Positions 1 through 10,009 of a stretch of DNA of 64,000 nucleotides are shown piece by piece. Under the pieces are notes generated by a model. The model made no database searches and had not been told where the DNA came from. It saw only the letters and a list, made by a program, of their open reading frames with translations. A program made the position numbers and the translations under genes. The stretch lies in assembly GCA_030220185.1 (NCBI GenBank), contig JASPKZ010005705.1:1289501-1353500 (forward strand), in the 5' to 3' direction. This DNA is from Diploptera punctata. Taxonomy: Eukaryota > Arthropoda > Insecta > Blattodea > Blaberidae. How positions within the stretch are numbered: position 1 is the stretch's first letter; the number at the start of each line of letters is the position of its first letter.

Positions 1-110
1 ATACACTCATATTAAACAAGGCGAATTTGATAGAGTGATTTGATGGCCAGATGATGTTCAGAGGTAATTTAGGTTAATACATTCCTACCACTACTACCAA
101 CTAACAATCT

Positions 111-690
111 AACTCATTGGTACTGTCGAACCCGTAGCTTCATGGCCGTGCGGACATAACCTCTCCGTATATCACTATCCTGATCTAATTTTTTCATCCC
201 CTGTATAATAGACTTCCCTCAAATCTTAGTTAATATTGTGGAATGCAGGCTTTCACGGCCGGTAATCATAGTGTTAAAAGATTCCGGGCTATGTGGCCGT
301 GGTCTATAACTGGCGTTTCTTCCAGACGTTTCTCCCTCAACTGCGGAGGGCATCTTCAGTGGCGAGCGCTTCACGGCAGGGAAACAACAGCTGGAAGCGC
401 TCGCCACTGAAGATGCCCTCCGCAGTTGAGGGAGAAACGTCTGGAAGAAACGCCAGTTATAGACCACGGCCACATAGCCCGGAATCTTTTAATACATAGT
501 TAATATTATTTTCCCACCTCATTATTGGTCTACCAACTGGGAGTTTTCCCTCTGGTTTTCCTAAATGAAGCTTCCATGCTCCACTTTCATACCCATTCGA
601 GCCACATGTCCTGCCCATCGCTGTCTACGTGACATAATTTTCTTACTATATCTGGTTTCCTACAAATATCATGTAGCTCACTGTTATGTG
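111..690 (-). pseudogene. LINE L 3' fragment, split by a P element
   Basis: This is a decayed 3' part of non-LTR retrotransposon family L, antisense to the window. Segments 111-226 and 508-690 match, in order, the L copies at 14.8, 17.6, 28.6, 34.8 and 40.7 kb; the recognisable terminal block is the stretch around the complement of 'cctacgggttcgatag'. In better L copies this region encodes the part of ORF2 downstream of the reverse transcriptase, with Gly/Arg/Pro-rich and Trp-rich blocks. Stops and frameshifts leave nothing translatable. The P element at 238-496 interrupts it. Confidence 0.8.
238..496 (+). mobile_element. Palindromic P element, Penelope-like, hammerhead-like core
   Basis: Two arms (about 272-372 and 394-494) are near-perfect inverted repeats. 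One end carries an unpaired tail of about 34 bp (238-271). Both sides show the 11-bp target duplication 'tagttaatatt' (227-237 and 497-507), and the host LINE L resumes correctly after it. Each arm holds ctgaaga (407-413 on +), then a CCCTC/GAGGG stem, then gaaac (434-438) and gtc, which matches the conserved core of a hammerhead ribozyme. Inverted terminal units, a short one-sided extension, a variable TSD and hammerhead motifs are known traits of Penelope-like elements. Assignment to that class is inference; no reverse transcriptase is present. Confidence 0.7.
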
Positions 691-696
691 GAAGCA

Positions 697-950
697 CGCC
701 ATAGCGTAGTGGTTAAGGCACTGCGCTACAAGCCGGAAGGTCGAGGGTTCGAGGCCCGGTGGGGGTCAGGATTTTTAAACTGACCCAAACTTTCTGGCGG
801 CACTATGGTCCTGGGGTCGACTCAGTCCCTAACGGAAATGAGTACCAGACACTTGTTCTGGGGATACAGGCGGCCGTCACGCAGGGCTGACAACCCGGAT
901 GACATCAAGTGCTGATTGTCCAGAAAAAGCGGGAGCTTGAGGTCTGTAGT
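697..950 (+). mobile_element. SINE S2, tRNA-derived
   Basis: The head has a pol III-type A box (around 'gtagtggttaaggc') and a B box ('gggttcgaggccc'), followed by a non-tRNA body. Only one good copy is seen here; a related head lies at 14.7 kb on the minus strand. The right boundary against the antisense LINE L piece is approximate. Confidence 0.6.
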
Positions 951-954
951 GGGA

Positions 955-1098
955 TCTTCTCCATGTCCCTTTTTTTTTAGCTTTTGGCATGGATTCCCTG
1001 AAGTAGTACCCGCCCGAAGAATCGAATGGGGGATTATTTTACATCCGGAAAATTTTACCCCAGTTGAACCCATTTCCGCGTTTCTTGACGGATGATTG
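955..1098 (-). pseudogene. LINE L 5'-region fragment
   Basis: Read on the minus strand, this matches the noncoding 5' region of the L copy at 41400-41533, including the block ending 'gggttcaactggggtaaaa'. It stops near the point where the L endonuclease ORF would begin. It is non-coding and truncated on both sides. Confidence 0.65.
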
Positions 1099-1101
<3 letters not shown>

Positions 1102-1145
<44 letters not shown>

Positions 1146-1146
1146 T
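1102..1146. repeat. (TAA)n microsatellite
   Basis: An almost uninterrupted run of trinucleotide repeats directly beside the LINE L 5' fragment. Confidence 0.95.
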
Positions 1147-1258
1147 TTTATTTATTCTGGCAGAGTTAAGGCCATAAGTCCTTCTCTTCCACTCAACCAG
1201 CACAAATACAAATAAATATTTGACAAATATAGATATACACTATACTAATTATAAACAG

Positions 1259-1641
1259 GTCCACCGCTGTGGTCTCGGGGTAGCGTGCTGCCTTGTCACG
1301 CAGCGGGCCCGGGTTCGATCCCCGGTCGGGACAGTTTTTCTGGGTGAGGTTTTATCGGGGTTTTTCCTCACCTGTAAGACAATAGTCAGGTAAACTTTAA
1401 GGCCCAAACGGTCCCCGAAATCATATGACCATCGCAATCATCATCGTTCATATTCATCTTAGGTAAAGCTTAGGATTAGGGACTCCTGGCGCACCATTAT
1501 CATCACCCATAATATCATCGGGGCAACGTAACCCCGCCTTCCAGGCGCCCCAACCTCAGAAGTGGGTTACGAGTACGCCATGCCAGGAGAGAAACCAGGA
1601 ATGTCGAAAAGACAAATCTGGGGCATTTGAAAAAAAAATAT
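1259..1641 (+). mobile_element. SINE S1, full length, tRNA-Asp-derived
   Basis: The head (1259-1332) resembles tRNA-Asp: the anticodon region 'cttgtcacgcag' contains GTC, and the T arm and B box read 'gggttcgatcccc'. A body of about 300 bp follows, containing CATCAT-type simple sequence and a conserved 3' block ending 'ggggcatttg' plus an A-run. It closely matches copies at 29.4, 31.3, 50.5 and 59.9 kb. As a pol III retroposon it would depend on a partner LINE for mobilisation. Confidence 0.9.
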
Positions 1642-2527
1642 AAACAGTTAAAGATACATTAAATGTAGCAATGTAAATACTACAACTACTACTGTTACTA
1701 CTAATAAGCGGAGGTCGTTTATTTCCTCCGGTGGTCTAAAAGGATTAAATGACCCTGAGTTAAAAGTAATTTCCCATCAGATACTGCTCCTATAAGGCCC
1801 AGGAGGCATAGAACATGCACAAAAGGATATGGTAAATTATGGAAAAGATAGAAAAGAGGAGATGTTGACAGAGAGATAGAACTAGAAGTTAAATACATTC
1901 ATTACCAGAACATTTCAAAAATATAAATAAGTCAATGTTTTCGCAGAAATGTTGATTGATTATTAGTTATCGGAATAAACTCTCAAGTTGTGGAATCTAA
2001 ATACTGATTATGTCAGTGTTTGGAGTCAATAATTTGTAAAGTTTTGGCTTTTAGCAATTGAGGCGCTGATATATTTTAAAGCAACAAATTCTTCGAATGC
2101 AAATTAAGGATGGAAATTCTGTTTTTTTTTCTGAAAATAAAAAGACGCAAGCAGTGGAAACGCTGATGAAATTCAGTTAAATTGTAATACGGGCTTAAAC
2201 CAGCCATAAAAAAATCCTTTCTCTCGTCTCCCAGAAAGAGTTCTAATAATTGCCGCCTAAACTTTGAACCACCAAAGTTCTGTTTGTTTATATAAAATGT
2301 CGGTTTCTCAGTATTGCCAACTGTAGCATTTCGTATGCAAATTTAACTTCCTTTCTCTTTTCTCCTCTTTCTAATACGTTGTTTGCAATTTTTCCGAGAA
2401 ACTGAAATTTTATTTTAGGAAGAGTACTTTTCCCCCTTTTTTATGAAGAATAATTACACAAAATACCAATGTTTTATTATTTCTAGTACCCACATGAGTC
2501 GATTTTTCATCATAATAACTTAAAATA
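1642..2527. other. No recognised feature
   Basis: AT-rich sequence without a credible ORF or a match to the other repeats of this window. Probably older degraded repeat or intergenic DNA. Confidence 0.6.
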
Positions 2528-3087
2528 ACTCATTGGCGTTATTGAACACTGAGATTTACGGCTGCACGGGCATAAACTCTCCCTTTTCCTGAGCTGATAT
2601 TTTCTAATAATTCCCTGTATAATACTTTTGTTTATTATTTATTTCAGGACTTTTTTTTTTGTTATACGGTATACACACAGGTATCCTCAACCAAAACATA
2701 CATTTTTTTTTCTTCCACACTTCCGGTCTTGCGGGTCTGCTTCTGTCATATTTCTCTTCTTCATATAGTTTTGAATTCCCTTTATCCACGTTGGCTCTGG
2801 TCTACCAGGAGGTATCCATTTCACTTCTTTGTTTGTTTCTGTGTTCCTTCTTATCATTATATGCCCATAGCATTTTAGTTGGATTTCTTCAATTTCTTGT
2901 ACAATACCCTTTCCTACATTCATAATTTCTCTTATTGTAGTATTTGTTATTTTGTCCAATTTTGACATTATTGCCGATCTTTTAAAAAATACATTTCTGT
3001 GACTAATAATTTATATATTTCTGTTTTTGTTTCAACGTCCGTGTTTCAGCCCATATAATAAAATACTCTTCACAACTGTGTTATATA

Positions 3088-4587
3088 CACTGCTCAAAAA
3101 ATTAGGGGATATTGTAGAATAACGTATTAAGACTATGTTTTTAGGAACAGTATTAGATGCAATCACTTTCTATTACTCCAAAAGAATGTAAACAAGAGTT
3201 TGAAGTCATTACGTAACCTCTGTACCACACCAGATGTCAAAGAGATCCTGATTAGGAATATGGCAAACAAACACAGCAACATTAACATGCGTGAAAATGT
3301 TTCTTTAGTATGGTGTATGGTCTCCTCGAACGGCCAGCACTGCCTCACACCTGTGTGGCATTGATGCAATGAGGTTAGCAATGAGTTCTTGGGGGATACG
3401 TGGCCACTCTTCCATAAGAGCAATGTGCAGCTCTGGGGAGGTGCTGGTCTGCCTGCAATGCGCCTGCCTAATGCATCCCACACATGCTCAATCGGATTTA
3501 AGTCCGGGGAGGAAGCTGGCCATTGCATACGCTCGATACCCTCCACTTCCAGCATGTCGTCCACCAAGCCAGCTCTGTGAGATCGTGCATTATTGTCCAT
3601 AAAAAGAAAATAATCACCTATGGCACCAGCATAAGGCACGACAAAAGGTCGGAGAATCTCGTCTCTATACCTTACCGCAGTCAAAGTACCACCTGGATGA
3701 CGTAGAGGTCCGTACGTCCACCACTACTGACTCCTGCCCGCACCATCAATCCACCGCCACGATATGGGGATCTTTCACATACAAAAGTTGGATTGTTTCG
3801 TGTCCCTTTTTCCCTCCAGATGAATACACGCCGACTATCACATTCCAAGTTGAATCGCGACTCATCAGAAAAAAGAACTGATCTTCATTCGGCATGCCTC
3901 CACCCATGATGTTCCTCCGCACAGTTTCTGCGATCTCTACAGTGTTGTGGAGTTAACCTGGTACACACCATGGGCCTACGGGCATAGAGACCACTTCCAT
4001 GCAGTCGATTACGATCAGTTTGAGTTGACACCCTGCGTCCTGTTGCTGTTTGAAGTGTATTTCACAGTTGAGTTGCATTCTGCTGTCTATTCCGACGGGC
4101 TGTTAACAAGAGGTAATGGTCATCCCTTGCTGTTGTTGCCCGTGGTCGACCTTGTCTGGCTGTTCTGTGAACAGTATCTGTTCTTTGAAAACGATTCCAA
4201 AGTCTGGAAATCACGCTTTGAGACACCCCAATGGCTTGTGCCACCTCTTGTTGTGTCTGTCCAGCTTCCATCCTTCCTATGGCCCTCCAAGCCATTGGTT
4301 CAGGTAAATCACGTTGTCGAGGCATTACTGTCCCTAAGGCAAGTCATTCACTAACTGAAAACTGGACTGGATTTAAAAACAGCAAACAATACATTCACCC
4401 CCACACCACCCTTTCACATCAACAGTACAGACACTACCCTCTGGTGTGGTACCGAGGTTACGTAACAACTTCAAACTCTTGTTTACATTATCTTGGAGTA
4501 ATAGAAAGTGATTGCATCTAATACTATTCCAAAAAACATAGTCTTAATAGGTTATTCTACAATATCACCTAATTTTTTTGAGCAGTG
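3088..4587 (-). mobile_element. Tc1-like transposon A, copy 1
   Basis: A 1500-bp element with TA duplications at 3086-3087 and 4588-4589. The terminal inverted repeats are long: 3088-3233 and 4441-4587, about 146 bp each, beginning cactgctcaaaaaatt. It carries one transposase gene on the minus strand, with several frame breaks. It sits inside LINE M. A second copy lies at 46644-48133 in the same orientation. Confidence 0.96.
3305..4325 (-). pseudogene. Tc1-like transposase A, broken
   Basis: The start codon is at 4325 (MPRQRDLPEP) and the expected stop at 3305-3307 (reading ...RGDHTPY), about 340 codons, the usual Tc1 size. The N-terminal helix-turn-helix reads QQEVAQAIGVSQSVISRLW. The C-terminal catalytic block is clear (SPDLNPIEHVWDALGRRIA), with 34 residues between the second acidic position and the Glu. 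Frameshifts break the gene after about residue 87, in the middle, and after the PIEH block. At codon 3592-3594 the catalytic Asp position reads Asn (MDNNAR); copy 2 has Asp there. The protein is therefore dead both by frame and by active site. Confidence 0.93.
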
Positions 4588-4858
4588 TATTAATAATTTA
4601 GTCCTCTTTATTATATTCCAGATCCATAAAATATATAATTCACCTCCCTCAAATCATGGTCAATATCATTCTCCCATCTCATTCTTGCCCTACTCACTTG
4701 AGTCTTCCCTTTGGTTTCCCAATAATAAATTTTTATGTCCCTCACCCATTCTCCATTCGTACCACATGTCCTGTCCATCGCAGAGTACGAGATTTAATGT
4801 TATTTTATATCTAGTATAATATAAAATTCATATAGCTCACAGTCTTCTCTATTCACCG

Positions 4859-5690
4859 TTGCGTTGGTTAGACTGTACGATTTCTTTATTTATTACGTAG
4901 TGTACATTATATGTGAATATGCACTAAATTCATACTAAAGTTATGGTATTTATAAATGCAAAATAGCCATTGATAGGCCTATTCCTTTGAGAAAACTGGG
5001 ATATCACTACACTCAGATTCAATCCAGGAAGTTACTGTGTGTTTGGAATAGAAAACTGGGTTGCCTATTTAACAATATTTTCTTGAGAGAAATCCGTATA
5101 TAAAATTGAAGATTGCAACACAGCAGGTACATAGTTGTAAGTTGTAGCCGTCCAAGCCACCCCCTCTTAAAAAAAACAGTTACCACTTGTCATCGAGCTC
5201 GGGCGGATCTGTACTATCCTGTGTGAAAGTGTCGACTCTCATATTTACTATAAAACTAGTTTGCATGACGTAAAAGAAAAAGTATATATTTTTAAATGTA
5301 TAGTACATAGATTTGGAAAAAGTACTGCTAATCTTGCCCCTCCTCCCCTCCCTAAACAAACAAATACCGTTATTATGAGTTTGGCAACATCTACCCTCTG
5401 TAGGTAGGGGGACATCGGTGTAGCCCATAACGTCTGTAGTAACTTCCTCGGTTGAATTAGAGTGTAAGTATACCAAACTTGTAATTTTTGCTTCAACTCG
5501 TTGTTCAATTGGAGTGAAAAAAATAATTTTACCAGTTTTTTATGTTATATTTTATATTCAGACCATCCAACATGATCTACAGAAATTATACAGTTCTTTT
5601 ACAAGCCTATATAAGAATATGTTTGCACCAAATAGATAGGAATATACGGGTAAACGGAGAAAACTACATAATCAATTACAGTCATGGATT
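4859..5690. other. No recognised feature
   Basis: AT-rich DNA. Short open frames on the minus strand (for example 5180-5508) have no recognisable motif and no paralogue in the window. Confidence 0.5.
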
Positions 5691-5694
5691 ATGT

Positions 5695-6110
5695 CATTGG
5701 CCTGAATCGCTTCAGGATAGAAATTGATCCCTCCACCGCTTTTTAGGTCTTCCTGGGTATCTTCGTCCTGTGGGTCTGTAATTGAATAGCTTCAAAGTTA
5801 GTATATTGTTTGGCATTCTAAAGAGGTGTTCATGCCAATTATTTTGGCATATTTAGATGGTTTCAGTTATTACTGGTGTGTTAAGCTTTGAGGATATCTT
5901 CATTATGCATGTGGTCATAAAGCGTATAAACCACTAAAGATCTTAATAATATTATTTCAGAAGTTTTAATTTGCCTGTAGTAAGAGTCCAGGTTTCAGAG
6001 CCATAAAGTAGAGTAGGAAGAGCCATTGTTTTATAAAATTTTAGAATTGTATCTGGGCGTACTTTTCGGAGAACAGTGATTTTTATTGTTTACATAAGTT
6101 TTTTTGGAAT
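5695..6110 (-). pseudogene. LINE O C-terminal fragment
   Basis: Minus-strand frames give the usual region after the reverse transcriptase of a LINE: a degraded 'YGSE.W' area near 6000 and a block matching the O copies at 16.3 and 20.3 kb ('cttcgtcctgtgggtctg' versus 'cttcgtcctcttgg'). Many stops are present. Confidence 0.6.
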
Positions 6111-6180
6111 TTTAACAATTTTATGTCTATGTCTTTATATGTGTCGTAGGAAAGGTTGCAGCCAAGATAAGTAATGTTAT

Positions 6181-6317
6181 TAAGAAATGAACGTTATCTC
6201 AGTCAAAACATAAATTTATTAAGTCGACGTTTCAATTTCCTTATGTGATCTCACATAAGGAGATTGAAACGTCTACTTAATAAATATATGTTTTGACTGA
6301 GATAACTTTTATTTCTT
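6181..6317. repeat. Hairpin (palindromic) element
   Basis: Arms of about 60 bp: gttatctcagtcaaaacat on the left and its complement on the right, centred near 6250. The right arm contains 'ggagattgaaacgtc', which resembles the GAAACGTC end of the P-element hammerhead core, but the CTGANGA half is not recognisable. No TSD was identified. Confidence 0.75.
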
Positions 6318-6888
6318 TGTAATTATGAATATAAATAAATTACTCTAAGTGAAAAATATAAAAAAACGTATTATATACTAAAGTTATTAACTTGGAGAAA
6401 ACTACATCTAATATATAAAAATGAATGCTAGTTTGTTTGTTGGTTTGTTTGTTTGTTTGTTCGCACTTTATGCGCGGTCATACCGTTGATCCGATTGTGA
6501 TCGGTTTTTTTGCAAGGTGTTCAGGAGATTCCCAATATGAACATAGGTTATAAGAGAGCTGTGATACTCAACTCCTACACCCTTAAAAATCACATTTTGT
6601 AGTGAAAAACATGAAAAATTCCATTTTGATGCTTAAATGGTTTACGCTGCCTAAACCATAACAAATATACAACATTAATTTATGCAGAATGGAATATCTC
6701 AAACTCTACAAAAAAGTCCGCGAAAGCATATGTTTATCTTGTACGGATAACTCACAATTGCCATTTTTGTCTTTCATTGATGCCAAGAAGAACTGGGTAA
6801 GTAGATTGCCGACAAGCGTGCACTGCCGTTCATCCGGTTGTGATGGAATTTTTTGCAAAACGTTCAGGATTTTTCCGGGAAGTTTATA

Positions 6889-8436
6889 CACTGCTCAAAA
6901 CAATTAGAGGAACACTTGTAATAAATTGAATAAGTAATTGTTTTTTAAAGCTGTGATGCTGAAAGTTGGACAATATGTAAATTGAATTATTAATTTTATC
7001 ATTGGATACAAATTTTAAAGATCCATGGCCTAAATACAGAGAAATTACCTCAAATAACAAATATAGAGAATTTTTTTTTATTTTGGAAGGCACTGGCCAC
7101 TTCTAATTGGTAGGCTTCCTGATGTTGCTATAGTGACGAATGTTGATTATTGCCTTGTTTATTGAAGTCTCTGACAAAATGAGGCATTTAAATGAGTTTG
7201 AAGTGTATCATGATCTACATCTTTTACGACAAGGTCAATCTCTGCGACAAATGGCTAGAGAGCTTGGGGTTTCTCCTTCCGTGGTGTCCAGGTTACGCAA
7301 CAGGCACAGAGAGACAGGTCAGTATTGTAGAAGACGTGGCCAGGGCCGTAAATTTAAAACAAGCCCCCAGGATGACAGATACGTTGTTCTTTCTGCTCTT
7401 CGACAGCGTACAAAAACTGCAAAAGACCTGCAGAATGACCTTCATATGGCTTTCGAAATCCGGGTTTCAGACCAAACCATAAGGAACAGATTAAGGAAAG
7501 AGAATATTCGTCCAAAAAGACCCGTTAAAAAACTACGCTTAACAAATGGGCATAAGGCAGCAAGACGTAATTATGCTGAAAACTATGGTGATTGGAACCT
7601 AAACTAGTGGGAGTCTGTGCTCTTTTCGGACGAATCCAGGTATCGTCTTACACGTTGTGATGGTCGATTGAGGGTGTGGTGACGGCCAGGAGAAAGATTT
7701 TCTGCAGAGGCTGTACAGGAAATTGATAGATTCGGAGGAGGTTCCATAATGGTGTGGGCCGGAGTTATGTACAACAATCGTACGGACCTTGTACTTGTTC
7801 CCCAGCGAGTGAATGCTGTCCGGTATATCGAGCACGTTCTGGAAGAGCATGTAGTAACTGCTGCCATTGGAGTAGGCCCTGGATATCTGTTTATGCAGGA
7901 TAATGCCAGGGCACATTCTGCGGCTGTCACCAGGGATTTCCTGAGGAGGAATGAAATTGAGGTAATGGAGTGGCCAGCGGTCAGCCCAGACCTCAACCCC
8001 ATTGAACACTTGTGGGATCTTCTAGACAGGAAGGTCAGGAACCGACATCAAGCTCCACAAACTCTGCAGCAACTTGGAGATGCTCTGAAGGAGGAATGGG
8101 AGAATATCCCACAAGAGGAAATCCAGAATCTTATTGGGAGCATGCCACGAAAGTGCCAAACTGTCATCGAATGTCATGGAGGCCATACACGATACTAACT
8201 TTGTATAATGAGTGTTTAACTTTGAAAAATAAGCACAAGATTAAATTGCTTACATAGCGGAATTATTTGAAAAGTTCATTGTCAGTGTTATTCATTTGTT
8301 TTTACTGACATGAGTAATAAATAAAGAAATAAATAACCACAAATAATGTACTTTATTAATTTCATGTTTGTACCTTTATCCAATGAAAAAAATATTTGCA
8401 TATTTCATAGTGTTCCTCTAATTGTTTTGAGCAGTG
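6889..8436 (+). mobile_element. Tc1-like transposon B, copy 1
   Basis: A 1548-bp element with TA duplications at 6887-6888 and 8437-8438. The ends read cactgctcaaaacaattag and its complement, with subterminal matching further in. It encodes one transposase on the plus strand. Copy 2 at 38375-39920 is highly similar. Confidence 0.97.
7179..8198 (+). pseudogene. Tc1-like transposase B, only two nonsense codons
   Basis: The frame runs from ATG 7179 (MRHLNEFEVYH) to a stop at 8196-8198, 339 codons, full Tc1 length. The only defects I see are an amber TAG at 7605-7607 (CAG in copy 2) and a TGA at 7680-7682 (GGA in copy 2). It shows the N-terminal helix-turn-helix (LRQMARELGVSPSVVSRL), the GRKFKTS linker, first acidic motif LFSDESRYRL, second motif FMQDNARAH and third motif SPDLNPIEHLWDLLDRK; spacing is DD34E. 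An upstream in-frame ATG at 7140 exists, but the homologous reading favours 7179. Confidence 0.95.
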
Positions 8437-8902
8437 TATATAGGCTACAAGAGAATTTTAATGCTCAAGCCCTTCACCCTTAAAAAATCGCCCTTTGTAG
8501 TGAAAAGTAAACTAGAAGTGGCTTTTTTGTACGCTTAAATGGCTTACGCTGCCTAAATCATAACAAATACACCAATATGTACACAGAATTTAACATCTCA
8601 ACAAACTCTAAAAAAAGCCCGCGACAGCATATGTTTACCTTTTAGGGATAACTCACAATTACCATTTTCGTCTTTCATTGATGCCAAAAAGATCGGGATA
8701 AGTAGATTCCTGGGCAAGCAGAGCAGCATCACGGATAACTCGAAATATCGAATTTTGTTTTTCAGCTCATTAATGCCAAATATATCGGGATACGTAGATT
8801 CCCGGGCAATGCCGGGTAACCAGCTCGGGGTATCTAAAAATAATAATGATATAAATTTATAAGTATTATTCCTTTTACTTATTCAACTAAACGTAAAAAC
8901 AC

Positions 8903-8947
8903 ATCATTTATTTAGGCGTAGCAGCGCACGCCGGGTATTAGGTAGTA
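8903..8947 (+). repeat. Helitron-like 3' end remnant
   Basis: The block 'catttatttaggcgtagc' followed by 'gcacgccgggtattaggta' is the same 3' terminus seen, reversed, at 35512-35560. It is a short orphan fragment. Confidence 0.5.
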
Positions 8948-9080
8948 CTACATAAAACTACATGATCTTTATGGGAAACCGATGCAATATAACAGTTAGT
9001 ACCGTAGACTGCAATGAGCAGATCATGTGGCACGAATGAGGAGTGCAAGAGAAACGTCAAACTTCTTAAGTCCCATTGTT

Positions 9081-9292
9081 AACAATACTTTTAAATTTGT
9101 CTTTCGGGATGAACGGCGTGGGTCAGTTTGATTTACACTCCACTTATTACTGCGGTAAACATCTTCAGAAGATTCTGCTAACATGTCTACCGCAGTAGTA
9201 GATGAAACTTCTAGTTTAAAGAAAACTGGATCTCGGTCATTCATCCCGGGAGACTTACTTAACAAGAGTTATTCACCGGCCGTGAAAGCCTA
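9081..9292 (-). repeat. Diverged P-family palindrome
   Basis: A degenerate inverted repeat (outer arms around cgggatgaacg and cattcatcccg). On the minus strand it has ctgaagatg followed by ccgcagt, as in P, and the right end carries the P tail complement 'accggccgtgaaagcct'. The GAAAC part of the core is eroded. Confidence 0.55.
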
Positions 9293-9475
9293 CAAACGTA
9301 CAAATACTTTTAAAAGTCATTATGAACCACCATTGAGGTTATGTTTTATATTTTTATTTTGAGAATTTTTCTCAACATTGAGGGGCTTCTCCAACCAATT
9401 TTAATAATTAACATAAGTTTTAAAACAATACATAAATGACTACGGACTTATAGACTATCAGTTTGCAACAAACAT

Positions 9476-9802
9476 TCACACATTTGCCTTAATTAAAGTT
9501 CTCCGTCGTTCTCTGTCCTCTGTGTCTTGATCCGTTACACCAAATTTCCTCATTGAATTCTCAATGTTATTCTTCCAGGTTGTTCTTGATCTACCTCCTC
9601 TGCTCCTTCCTTCAATTTTCCATGCATAGATAACCATTGGTAATCTTCCATCTTGCATTATTCTTACGTGTCCATACCATTTTAGCCTTCTGTGTTCAAT
9701 CTCATCTACTGTACTTCTTTCTTCATTCATCCATTTTCTAATTTCTGTATTTATAATTCTTTCCAGTCGAGAATTTCTGGCAGCTCTTCTCCAAAAATCC
9801 AC
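9476..9802 (-). pseudogene. LINE M C-terminal fragment
   Basis: An open minus-strand frame of 108 codons with the family signature: MDFWRRAARNSRLER at the N side, RRLKWYGHVRIMQDGRLP in the middle and GRSRTTWKNNIE at the C side. In full-length LINEs this follows the reverse transcriptase and ends ORF2. It is 5'-truncated and lacks any start of its own. Confidence 0.8.
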
Positions 9803-9843
9803 TTCATTTCAACTGAAGTTATTCTGTTGGTATGTTGTTATGT

Positions 9844-10007
9844 AAAAAGTTAAAATATTAAAATTTGTATCTCAAGTTCCAATCGTCCTCAACAGTTGCT
9901 GATGATGCAATAAGAAATTATGAAAGGCCTTCACTATTTCAATGAATTTTAATTTGTTGAGGACGACAGATATTTCTGGTACAAACTTTAAAATTTCAAC
10001 TTTTTCC
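9844..10007. repeat. Hairpin element with CTGATGA/GAAA loop
   Basis: Arms 9844-9895 and 9952-10007 pair around 'gtcctcaaca' and 'ttgttgaggac'. The loop contains ctgatga (9899-9905), then ATAA-GAAA-TTAT, which can pair as a short stem, then gaaa. That order is the hammerhead core order. It shares the 'ttgaggacgac' arm motif with the hairpin at 13203-13350. Confidence 0.65.
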
Positions 10008-10009
10008 AC

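Larger units (their letters stand above)
2627..4633 (-). pseudogene. LINE M C-terminal fragment, split by Tc1-A
   Basis: On the minus strand, 2687-2968 encodes a typical post-reverse-transcriptase tail of LINE M (CYGH, then PPGRPEP.W.KG.QNYMKKR). The segment just past Tc1 (4590-4626) supplies the residues directly upstream, and the frame runs through the TA insertion site. It is 5'-truncated and decayed. Confidence 0.75.
2528..4858 (-). pseudogene. LINE L fragment, outer layer of a three-level nest
   Basis: L sequence is present at 2528-2626 and resumes at about 4634-4858 in the correct order. The interruption is LINE M, which itself contains Tc1-A. The two edges share about 7 bp ('tataat' context), consistent with a small target duplication. 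The L coding region is broken everywhere. Confidence 0.7.
6407..8827 (+). mobile_element. Helitron-like non-autonomous element H1, host of Tc1-B
   Basis: The 5' end reads tctaatatataaaaatgaatg and the 3' end has the GC-rich hairpin 'cccgggcaatgccggg' followed by taaccagctcg. Many insect Helitrons end in such a hairpin plus CTAG; here the last bases are CTCG. Two related internal units (about 6480-6885 and 8438-8760) share long stretches such as 'ttacgctgcctaaa' and 'gataactcacaatt'. Tc1-B landed at the start of the second unit. No Rep/helicase coding sequence is present. Confidence 0.6.

Noticed and set aside
1259..1332. A genuine tRNA-Asp gene
   Set aside because: The same head recurs in several copies fused to the same 300-bp body and A-run, and no T-run follows, so it is a SINE head.
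6181..6317. An active hammerhead ribozyme in this hairpin
   Set aside because: Only the GAAACGTC half is recognisable; the CTGANGA half is absent, so I keep it as a hairpin repeat.
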